Shown here: one piece after another, positions 16,937 through 24,225 of the stretch | Layout: every line of letters starts with the position of its first letter | Position numbering within the stretch: the stretch's first letter is position 1 | Translations under genes and position numbers: made by a program | Notes under the pieces: model-generated | Told to the model about the DNA's origin: nothing | The model's input: the letters and a program-made list of their open reading frames with translations, nothing else | Database searches by the model: none | Assembly: GCA_965216335.1 (NCBI GenBank) | Contig: OZ244154.1 | Span: forward strand, 744,001-808,000 | Source of the DNA: JAHEJE01 sp965216335 | Lineage (GTDB): Bacteria > Pseudomonadota > Alphaproteobacteria > Rhizobiales > Aestuariivirgaceae | Direction of reading: 5' to 3' | DNA length: 64,000 nt

Positions 16937-18100
16937 ATGGATTTCGCACTGACCGAAGAACATCGCATGATCATGGAGACCACAAAGGCCTTCGTGGACA
17001 AGGAGATGAAGCCGCATGAGGATGAGATTGAGCGTACGGGTGTGATCCCGCCGGAAATCGTACCGAAATTGCGCAAAAAGGCCATCGAGGCAGGGCTGTT
17101 TGCCGCCAATCTGCCGGCAGAGGTCGGCGGCGCCGGACTCGATACGGTGTCCTGGGTGTGCTTTGAAAAGGAACTGTCGAAGACCAACTATGGCCTGCAC
17201 TGGACGACCGTGTGCCGGCCCTCCAACGCCCTTCTGGCCTGCGAGGGCGAGCAGCGCGAAAAATACCTGTTTCCCTGCGTGCGCGGCGAAAAATCCGACT
17301 GCCTGGCGATGACCGAACCTGGCGCCGGCTCCGACCTGCGCGGCATGAAGGCGAGCGCCAAACAGGACGGCGACGACTGGGTGCTGAACGGCACCAAGCA
17401 TTTCATCTCCTATGCCGACTGGGCCGACTTTGCCATCTGCTTCATGGCCTCGGGCGAGGAAGACACACCACGCGGCAAGAAGAAGCTGATCACCGCCTTC
17501 TTCGTCGACAAAGGCCACCCGGGCCTGACCATCCGCGACGGCTACAAGAACGTCGCCCACCGCGGTTTCAACAATTCCATCTTGGAATTTGACAACTGCC
17601 GGGTATCCAAGGACGCCGTGCTGGGCGAAGTGCACAAGGGATTTGATGTCGCCAACAACTGGCTTGGCCATACCCGCCTGCAGATTGCCGCCGGCTGCGT
17701 AGGACGCGCCGAAATCGCCATGGACCACTCGCTGCAGTGGGCTGTCGAGCGCGAGCAGTTCGGCCAGCAGATCGGCAAGTTCCAGGGCGTGTCGTTCAAG
17801 CTCGCCGACATGGCAACGCAGATGCGGGCCTCCTGGCTGCTGGCCCTGGAGACAGCCTGGAAATACGATCAGGGCACGGCGACCGATGCCGACCTCGCAA
17901 TGGCCAAGCTGCACGCCACCGAGATGCTGCAGATGGTGTCCGACGAAGCCATCCAGATCCACGGCGGTATGGGGTTGATGGACGAACTGCCGCTTGAGCG
18001 TATCTGGCGCGATGCCCGCCTGGAGCGCATCTGGGAGGGTACCTCGGAAATCCAGCGCCACATCATTTCACGCAGCCTGCTGCGCCCGCTCGGTGGCTGA
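16937..18100 (+). CDS. Acyl-CoA dehydrogenase, probable gamma-butyrobetainyl-CoA dehydrogenase
   Basis: The 387-residue flavoprotein is full length for the family. It shows the FAD/substrate signature LAMTEPGAGSDLRGMKAS, the substrate loop around GTKHFISYADWADFA, the FAD-binding EREQFGQQIGKFQGVSFKLADM and the C-terminal catalytic Glu region RIWEGTSEIQRHIISR. By sequence alone it is a generic acyl-CoA dehydrogenase. Its place between carnitine dehydrogenase and a CoA ligase, with a CaiD-like hydratase downstream, suggests oxidation of gamma-butyrobetainyl-CoA to crotonobetainyl-CoA. The start follows TGAGGAGCAAC. Confidence 0.9.
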   Translation: MDFALTEEHRMIMETTKAFVDKEMKPHEDEIERTGVIPPEIVPKLRKKAIEAGLFAANLPAEVGGAGLDTVSWVCFEKELSKTNYGLHWTTVCRPSNALLACEGEQREKYLFPCVRGEKSDCLAMTEPGAGSDLRGMKASAKQDGDDWVLNGTKHFISYADWADFAICFMASGEEDTPRGKKKLITAFFVDKGHPGLTIRDGYKNVAHRGFNNSILEFDNCRVSKDAVLGEVHKGFDVANNWLGHTRLQIAAGCVGRAEIAMDHSLQWAVEREQFGQQIGKFQGVSFKLADMATQMRASWLLALETAWKYDQGTATDADLAMAKLHATEMLQMVSDEAIQIHGGMGLMDELPLERIWRDARLERIWEGTSEIQRHIISRSLLRPLGG

Positions 18101-18101
18101 G

Positions 18102-20195
18102 ATGCTGAAGCCTGCGCCGGCCAGACTGTCGCGCATGTTGCGGCCGCAAAGCATCGCCTTTGTCGGCGGCAGCCAGGTTGCCGGCGCCATTCGCGCCTGC
18201 CGCCGTGGCGGGTACACGGGCGAGATGTGGGTGGTCAACCCGATTGCCGGCGAGATCGAAGGTATTGCTTGTGTACCTTACATCGAAGACCTGCCGCAGG
18301 CCCCCGACGCCGCAGTGATCGGCCTGTCGGCGGAACGCAGCATCGAGGCCGTCAGGGCGCTGGCCAAGGCCGGCGCCGGCGGCTCGGTGGTGATGGTCTC
18401 CGGCTTTGCCGAGATGAAGGGCGACGGCACCGCCCGCCAAAGGGCTCTGGTCGAGGCCGCCGGCGACATGCCGATGATCGGGCCTAACTGCATGGGCGTG
18501 CTCAACCAGTTCGATGCCGCCGCCGTGTGGGGCGACGACAACCACATCGAACGCCCCGAAGGCAAGGCCGCGGCCATCGTCTCGCAGAGCGGCGCGCTGC
18601 TGATCGGCATTACCAATGTCGAACGGGCGTTTCCGCTCGGCTATGCGATTTCCACCGGCAACCAGGCGGTGATTGGCATGGCCGACTGCATCGAAGGCGT
18701 GCTGGCCGACGACAGGGTCAACGCCATCGGCCTGTATGTCGAAGGCTTGGACGACGGCGAGGCCATGGGCCGGGCCTGTCTGGCCGCCATGGCCAAGGGC
18801 GTGCCGGTGGTTGCGCTCAAGGGCGGCGACCAGGCGGCAGGCGCCGAAGTGGCGGTCAGCCACACCGCCTCCATGGTGGTCGAGCGCGACATGTGGGAAG
18901 CCTTCTGCACCCGCTACGGCGTCGTCGAGGTGACCTCGCCCAAGGCGTTGGTCGAAACCCTGAAGCTGCTCAGCATCGCCGGCATGCCGAAATCCAACCG
19001 GGTCAGCATACTGTCCTATTCCGGCGGCCTGAACGGCCTTGCGGCCACCCGCGCCGGGCCGCTCGGACTGAAGCTGCCGAACCCTGCTCCGGAGAACACG
19101 GCCAAACTGCGCGAGGTGTTGCCGGAAACGGTGGTCGTCGCCAACCCGATCGACCTCAACATCCCCTACCGCGCCAAGACCGGCATTTCCATGCAGGACA
19201 CCACCGGCGTGGCCGATGCCATCGTTGCCTTTGCCGAGGGGGTCTCGGACCAGGTCGTATTCTTCATCGACGTTCCGCGCGGCGATGCCGCGGGACTGGA
19301 CCGGGTGTGGTGCGATTCACTGGAAGCTCTGATCGAGGTACGCGAAAAACTCGGGCTGCCGGTGAGCGTCGCCGGCATTCTGCCGGAAGGACTTGAGGCC
19401 GGTTTCCGCGCCCACATGGCCCGCAACGGCATCGCTCCGCTGCTCGGCTTCGCCGAAACCATGGAGGCGCTGTCGGTGTCGGCAAAACTGGCTGCCATTC
19501 ACGCTGCAAAGGACGAACACGGGGGGCCCGGACCGCTGTTCGAGGGCCATGGCTACGAAAAGGGCCACATCCTCGATGAAGCTGCATCCAAGCGGGCCCT
19601 GCAGGCTTTCGGCCTGATGACGCCGGACTTCGCCGCCGTCACGCTTGAGGACGCACCGGACGCTGCCGAAGAACTCGGCTACCCTGTCGCGCTAAAGGTG
19701 CTGAGCACGGCCATTGCCCACAAGGCCCGGGTGGGCGGCGTGCGGCTCAACCTGCACGACGCCGAAGAGGTGCGCCAGGCCGCCGGGCGCATGGCACGCG
19801 AAGTCGCCGAGGCCCCCGGCGGGCATGAGGTCGCCCGCGTGCTGGTGGAAAGAATGGTCGACGGCGTGGCCGCCGAAATCATCATCGGCATTAAGCGCCA
19901 CCCTGCCCTCGGCATGGCGCTGATGATCGGCCTCGGCGGTGCTGCGGCTGAACAGATCGCCCGCTTCGAAACCCTGTTGCTGCCGCTTGAGGACCATGTG
20001 CTCGATGCAGCACTCGCCCGTCTCGGCCATCGCGATCACGCCGGCTTGCGGCGGGCGGCAAAGGCCGTTGCCGACTATGCCGGAGCCAATCAGGACCGTA
20101 TCGTTTCGCTTGACGTCAATCCGGTCATCCTGACTGCAGCCGGCGAAGCGATGGCGGCCGATGCCCTGATCATCCTGGCCGGCGCGGAGGATTGA
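18102..20195 (+). CDS. ADP-forming acyl-CoA synthetase (acetyl-CoA synthetase-like), probable betaine-CoA ligase
   Basis: The 697-residue protein has the fused alpha-beta layout of NDP-forming acyl-CoA synthetases: a CoA-binding Rossmann domain (about 10-140), a succinyl-CoA ligase-like domain with MIGPNCMGVLN and IVSQSGALLIGI, the phosphohistidine segment AEVAVSHTASMVVERDMWE near residue 260, and a C-terminal ATP-grasp domain (about 480-697, with GYPVALKVLSTAIAHKARVG). I infer that it activates gamma-butyrobetaine or crotonobetaine, the step done by CaiC or CaiB in enteric bacteria. The frame is open upstream, but ATG at 18102 is 1 base past the previous stop and begins the conserved domain. 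Confidence 0.88.
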   Translation: MLKPAPARLSRMLRPQSIAFVGGSQVAGAIRACRRGGYTGEMWVVNPIAGEIEGIACVPYIEDLPQAPDAAVIGLSAERSIEAVRALAKAGAGGSVVMVSGFAEMKGDGTARQRALVEAAGDMPMIGPNCMGVLNQFDAAAVWGDDNHIERPEGKAAAIVSQSGALLIGITNVERAFPLGYAISTGNQAVIGMADCIEGVLADDRVNAIGLYVEGLDDGEAMGRACLAAMAKGVPVVALKGGDQAAGAEVAVSHTASMVVERDMWEAFCTRYGVVEVTSPKALVETLKLLSIAGMPKSNRVSILSYSGGLNGLAATRAGPLGLKLPNPAPENTAKLREVLPETVVVANPIDLNIPYRAKTGISMQDTTGVADAIVAFAEGVSDQVVFFIDVPRGDAAGLDRVWCDSLEALIEVREKLGLPVSVAGILPEGLEAGFRAHMARNGIAPLLGFAETMEALSVSAKLAAIHAAKDEHGGPGPLFEGHGYEKGHILDEAASKRALQAFGLMTPDFAAVTLEDAPDAAEELGYPVALKVLSTAIAHKARVGGVRLNLHDAEEVRQAAGRMAREVAEAPGGHEVARVLVERMVDGVAAEIIIGIKRHPALGMALMIGLGGAAAEQIARFETLLLPLEDHVLDAALARLGHRDHAGLRRAAKAVADYAGANQDRIVSLDVNPVILTAAGEAMAADALIILAGAED

Positions 20196-20199
20196 AGTC

Positions 20200-21159
20200 G
20201 TGGCGCTGGCGGATCAGGTGGGGTTGACCGGACCGGATTACGAGGTCGACATCGAACGCGGCAAGATCCGTGAGTTCGCCCGCGCCATGGCCGCGCCGCT
20301 GCCTGAGTTCGTCGAGGGCCGCCACCCCATTGTCCCGGCGACGTTTCCTGTGTCGCTGCCCTACACCTGGGGCTACACGCTGGAACGCCCGCGCGGCACG
20401 GTGTTCGCCGGGGTCGAGCACGATCTGACCGTGTCGTTGCATGCCGAGGAAAGCTTCGTCTTCCACGGGCCCCCGCCGCGCGCCGGCGACCGCCTGACCG
20501 CCCGCCCGAGCCTGGAAAGTGTCAAGGAAAAGCAGGGCGGCAGCGGCGGCACGCTGACATTTCTGACTGTGCTGACCGAATACCGCGACGTGGCAGACCT
20601 GGTGAGGATTGAGCAACGCTCGGTCAGTGTCACGACCTCGCAAGCTCCCGGCGGCGGTGGCTGGGATGTGGAACTACCGGACTACCAGCCAAGCTATACA
20701 GAGTTGGAGCGCCAAAGCCCATTTGCCACCATAGTCCGCGCCGGCTGGGCGTCGCTGGCCGACGGCCATGGTCCTGGTCCAATTGAGGCCGGACCGCTGT
20801 TGCAGCACGACATCGTGCGCTTTCAGGGCGTCGTCGGCGAAGACGACCCGCTGCATTACGACACCGCCTGGGCGAAGGAACAGGATTACCCGTCGACCTT
20901 CGGCCTCGGCATGTATCAGGCCAGCCTGATGGCTTCCTATGCCGCCCACTGGCTGCCGCCCGAGACGGTGCGCGCCTACAGGATACGTTTCCGCGATATG
21001 ACCTGGCCGGGCGATGAACTGGCCTATGCCGGAACTGTGCTAAGCAAGGACGAGATCACCGGGCGGGCCGAGGTGCATCTGACCTGCGCCCGCAAAACGG
21101 GCGGCCTCGTCACTGAAAGCTGGATGACCTGCGATTTCTCAGACTGCCAAGGGAGCTGA
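20200..21159 (+). CDS. Two-hot-dog MaoC/FAS1-dehydratase-like protein of the carnitine operon
   Basis: The 319-residue product appears to be two fused hot-dog folds: an N-terminal FAS1-type dehydratase-like domain (IREFARAMAAPLPEF, then VSLPYTWGYTLERPRGT) and a C-terminal MaoC-like domain (HDIVRFQGVVGEDDPLHYDT, FGLGMYQASLMASYAAHWL). MaoC enzymes hydrate trans-2-enoyl-CoA, and hot-dog proteins also include thioesterases. A CaiD-like hydratase is already present in the operon, so this protein could be a second hydratase or could release betaine from betainyl-CoA; neither is shown. The start is GTG with GGAGG ten bases upstream. Confidence 0.78.
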   Translation: MALADQVGLTGPDYEVDIERGKIREFARAMAAPLPEFVEGRHPIVPATFPVSLPYTWGYTLERPRGTVFAGVEHDLTVSLHAEESFVFHGPPPRAGDRLTARPSLESVKEKQGGSGGTLTFLTVLTEYRDVADLVRIEQRSVSVTTSQAPGGGGWDVELPDYQPSYTELERQSPFATIVRAGWASLADGHGPGPIEAGPLLQHDIVRFQGVVGEDDPLHYDTAWAKEQDYPSTFGLGMYQASLMASYAAHWLPPETVRAYRIRFRDMTWPGDELAYAGTVLSKDEITGRAEVHLTCARKTGGLVTESWMTCDFSDCQGS

Positions 21160-21162
21160 CCG

Positions 21163-21948
21163 ATGACCGACGAACCGATCAAAGTGAACATCCGAGACCG
21201 CGTGATGGAGGTCACGATGGACCGGCCCAAGGCCAACGCCATCGACGCCGCCACCAGCCGCATCATGGGCGAACACTTTTCCCGTCTGCGCGACGATCCC
21301 GAGCTTCGCGCCGGCATTCTGACCGCGGCGGGCGAGAAATTCTTCTGCCCAGGCTGGGACCTGAAAGCCGCAGCTGAGGGCGAAGCGCCCGACAGCGACT
21401 ATGGCGTCGGCGGCTTCGGCGGCCTGCAGGAACTGCCGGACATGCACAAAGCGGTGGTCGCGGCAGTGAACGGCCTGGCCTATGGCGGCGGTTTCGAGAT
21501 CATGATCTCCTGCGACATCATCATCGCCGCCGAACATGCCACCTTCTGCCTGCCGGAATTGCGCTCCGGCATCATCGCCGATGCCGCCACCATCAAGCTG
21601 CCGCGCCGCATTCCCTATCATGTCGCCGTCGAAATGCTGATGACCGGCCGCGTCGTCGACGCCGAGGAGGCCAAGCACTGGGGCATCATCAACGAGATCG
21701 TTCCGGCCGACACACTGATGGAGCGCGCCCGCCAGGTCGCCGACCTGCTCGCCGACGGTCCGCCGCTGGTCTATGCCGCCATCAAGGAAACCATGGAAAA
21801 GACCATGCACCTGCCGGAAAAGGAAGCCCTCGGCATCCTGATGAAGCGTGGCCTGCCGACCATCGAAACGCTCTACGGCTCCGAAGACCAACTGGAAGGC
21901 GCCCGCGCCTTCGCTGAGAAACGCAAACCCGTGTGGAAGGGGCGGTAA
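21163..21948 (+). CDS. caiD: CaiD-like crotonobetainyl-CoA hydratase (carnitinyl-CoA dehydratase)
   Basis: The 261-residue crotonase is strikingly like E. coli CaiD, recalled from memory: it shares MDRPKANAIDAATS, RDDPELRAGILTAAGEKFF, GWDLKAAAEGEAPDSD, AAVNGLAYGGGFE and the C-terminus AFAEKRKPVWKGR. The two catalytic Glu positions are kept, in GGGFEIMI and FCLPELRSG. It interconverts crotonobetainyl-CoA and L-carnitinyl-CoA. It is the last gene of the six-gene operon, 3 bases after the hot-dog protein, with a GGGAG ribosome site. This is the strongest single anchor for a carnitine role of the whole operon. Confidence 0.92.
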   Translation: MTDEPIKVNIRDRVMEVTMDRPKANAIDAATSRIMGEHFSRLRDDPELRAGILTAAGEKFFCPGWDLKAAAEGEAPDSDYGVGGFGGLQELPDMHKAVVAAVNGLAYGGGFEIMISCDIIIAAEHATFCLPELRSGIIADAATIKLPRRIPYHVAVEMLMTGRVVDAEEAKHWGIINEIVPADTLMERARQVADLLADGPPLVYAAIKETMEKTMHLPEKEALGILMKRGLPTIETLYGSEDQLEGARAFAEKRKPVWKGR

Positions 21949-21972
21949 GCCTCGGGCAACAGCCAGTTCGAT

Positions 21973-22071
21973 TGTCATTCCGGAAAATCCGCCAGGATTT
22001 ATTCGAAACCTCTGGACACTACAATCGCCTGCCAGAGATCCCGGCTCGCGCTTTGCTTGGCCGGGATGACA
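21973..22071. repeat. Extragenic palindromic repeat unit
   Basis: The 99-bp unit is bounded by TGTCATTCCGG at 21973-21983 and CCGGGATGACA at 22061-22071, an 11-bp inverted pair with one mismatch. Such GTCATYCCGG-bounded units are dispersed between genes in many proteobacteria. It lies right after the carnitine operon and could form a transcript-stabilising or terminating structure. Confidence 0.6.
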
Positions 22072-22177
22072 GTTCAAATCCGGAAGTTCTCAACTGCACT
22101 TCCTCGGCCCCTGCATGCCTCTTGCACATCCTCCTGCCATCTTCGCCAGCATCAACAGCTGACGAGGAGATCCCTGA

Positions 22178-23119
22178 ATGTCGCGACGTGCGTTTCTCAA
22201 GACGATGGGTCGGGTCGCGCTGGCCACCCCGGCGCTCACCACCTATGCCTTTGCCATCGAACCAGGCATGCGCTTCAAGCTGGCACATTACTTCCCCGAG
22301 CCGGCGAACTGGCCGGATGACCTTCACTTACGCATTGCCGTTCTGACCGACCTGCACATGGGCGCCCCGCACATGCCGCTGGAACGGCTTGATGCGATCA
22401 TCGAGCTGGTCAATGCGCAAAAGCCCGATCTGGTGGTGCTGCTCGGCGACTACGCCGCCAGCCACAGGTTCGTCACCAAACCGGTCAGCTTTGCAGCCAC
22501 CGCCCGCGCCTGTTCCCGTCTCAGGGCACCGCTAGGCCGTTTCGCGATCATGGGCAACCACGACTGGTGGGCCGACGCCCGCGCTCAGAAGCACCGCCGC
22601 GGACCCACCGAAGCCCATATGGCATTCGAGGACGCCGGCGTACCGGTGCTGGAAAACGATGCCTTCAGGATCGCCAGGGATGGAAGGGCGTTCTGGCTCG
22701 CCGGGCTGGGCGACCAGTATGCCTTTAGAACCCGCAAGGCCGGACGCACCGGCGTCGATGACCTGCCGCGCACCCTGTCGTCCATCGACGACGACGCCCC
22801 GGCCATCCTGCTGGCCCACGAACCGGATATCTTCCCCAAGGTGCCCGACCGCTTCGCGCTGACACTGGCCGGCCACACCCATGGCGGCCAGGTGCGCATG
22901 GCCGGCTACTCTCCCGTCGTGCCGTCGAAATACGGCAACCGCTACGCCTATGGCCACATCGTCGAGGATGGCCACCACATGATCGTCTGCGCCGGCCTCG
23001 GCTGCTCGCGGCTTCCGGTCCGCCTCGGCGCCCCGCCGGAAGTAGCGATGGTGAGCCTCGGGCCCCCGACCACCGACCGCACCCGCCCGCCGCGGGAACC
23101 CGAATCTGCGATAGCATGA
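22178..23119 (+). CDS. Tat-exported calcineurin-like metallophosphoesterase (YkuE-type)
   Basis: The 313-residue protein starts with a twin-arginine type leader (MSRRAFLKTMGRVALATPA). The metallophosphoesterase motifs follow in order: VLTDLHMGAPH (DxH), VVLLGDYAA (GD), IMGNHDWW (GNHD), LLAHEPDIF (H) and LAGHTHGGQVRM (GHTH). These bind a two-metal centre. YkuE-like members have been linked to phospholipid or UDP-diacylglucosamine-type pyrophosphate hydrolysis, but the substrate here is unknown. Export with folded cofactor fits a Tat substrate. Confidence 0.9.
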   Translation: MSRRAFLKTMGRVALATPALTTYAFAIEPGMRFKLAHYFPEPANWPDDLHLRIAVLTDLHMGAPHMPLERLDAIIELVNAQKPDLVVLLGDYAASHRFVTKPVSFAATARACSRLRAPLGRFAIMGNHDWWADARAQKHRRGPTEAHMAFEDAGVPVLENDAFRIARDGRAFWLAGLGDQYAFRTRKAGRTGVDDLPRTLSSIDDDAPAILLAHEPDIFPKVPDRFALTLAGHTHGGQVRMAGYSPVVPSKYGNRYAYGHIVEDGHHMIVCAGLGCSRLPVRLGAPPEVAMVSLGPPTTDRTRPPREPESAIA

Positions 23120-23293
23120 CGGTTCACCGATCCAAGGCGACCCTACCTGCGTAGATATTGCAGGATGCACTGTCCGGCCTTCGAACAATCCGATCCGGGC
23201 ACTGGCGTGTATCCCTGCAAGCGTCTATAGATGATCTCCTGCGTTCGGCAGGCAAGGGCAGCGTGCGCGCCAACGGTACAGAGAAGTGGACCC

Positions 23294-24073
23294 ATGAAGA
23301 GCGTTTTGAGCTACACCTCGGTTTTCAGCCTTTTCATGATCTGGTCCGCCGGTCCGCTGAGTGCAGCAGATGCTCCCGCCGACCACCAGTCGCCCGTATA
23401 CGGCATCCAGGTCGAACTCGGCGTCGGCGCCGTCGTCGATCCCAAGTATGAAGGCGCCGACGACTACGATGTTTCGCCGTTTCCGGTCATCAGGCTCGAA
23501 CAACTGACGCTCGACAGCCTGTCCATCGGTGGCGAACGGGCCCTGGGCCTGTCGCTTCGGCCGTCGTTCCGGTTTATCGGCAAGCGCAAATCCTCACAGG
23601 TCGACGGCCTCACCGGCCTGCCGGGCATCGACACCGCCGTCGAGTTGGGCATGGGCCTCATCTATGAACAGGAACACTGGCGCGTCTTCGGCAACATCCG
23701 CCACGGTGTCACCGGCCACGACGGCCTGGTCGGTGAGCTGGGCGCCGACCTGATCTATCGGCCCGACACCGAATGGACGATTTCCCTTGGCCCCAGGCTG
23801 TCGTTTGCCGACGAGACCTACACCGACAAATACTTCGGCGTCCCGGCCGGCATCGCCGGAGCCGCGGCATACAATCCCGACGGCGGGCTGAAATCGGCAG
23901 GCATCGAGGCTCTGGCGCGCTACCAGGTCACCCCGGCCTGGGCGGTTGAGGGCACTTTCGGCTGGATGCGGCTGGTTGGCGATGCGGCGGATTCGCCGAT
24001 TACCCGGGCAGGCGACGACGATCAGTTCATCGGCCGCATCGGCATCATGCGCCGCTTCAGCTTCGGCTACTGA
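23294..24073 (+). CDS. MipA/OmpV family outer-membrane protein
   Basis: The 259-residue product has a signal peptide (MKSVLSYTSVFSLFMIWSAG, cleavage likely after ADA) and a beta-barrel-like remainder with alternating hydrophobic residues. MipA features include VELGVGAVVDPKYEGADDYD near the start, NIRHGVTGHDGLVGELGAD in the middle and the terminal aromatic IGIMRRFSFGY expected of barrel proteins. MipA was described as a scaffold for murein enzymes; OmpV homologues are general porin-like proteins. The start at 23294 was chosen because it begins the signal peptide. Confidence 0.88.
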   Translation: MKSVLSYTSVFSLFMIWSAGPLSAADAPADHQSPVYGIQVELGVGAVVDPKYEGADDYDVSPFPVIRLEQLTLDSLSIGGERALGLSLRPSFRFIGKRKSSQVDGLTGLPGIDTAVELGMGLIYEQEHWRVFGNIRHGVTGHDGLVGELGADLIYRPDTEWTISLGPRLSFADETYTDKYFGVPAGIAGAAAYNPDGGLKSAGIEALARYQVTPAWAVEGTFGWMRLVGDAADSPITRAGDDDQFIGRIGIMRRFSFGY

Positions 24074-24225
24074 CCAGAAATTACGCTGACGTTAAGGTAA
24101 GTTGCTGTTTCTATTGAATTCCACTATACACCGGCACTACATTGGCTCAATCGTCCCCACGGCACCCGGGAGATCCGCACCCAGGTCGCTCTGGAGGACG
24201 CAGCTGCGCATGCCCGGAGGCCCCC

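Noticed and set aside
16031..18061. Very long open frame on the minus strand opposite the carnitine dehydrogenase and acyl-CoA dehydrogenase genes
   Set aside because: High-GC antisense frame with no family features; the plus-strand genes have clear catalytic motifs and ribosome sites.
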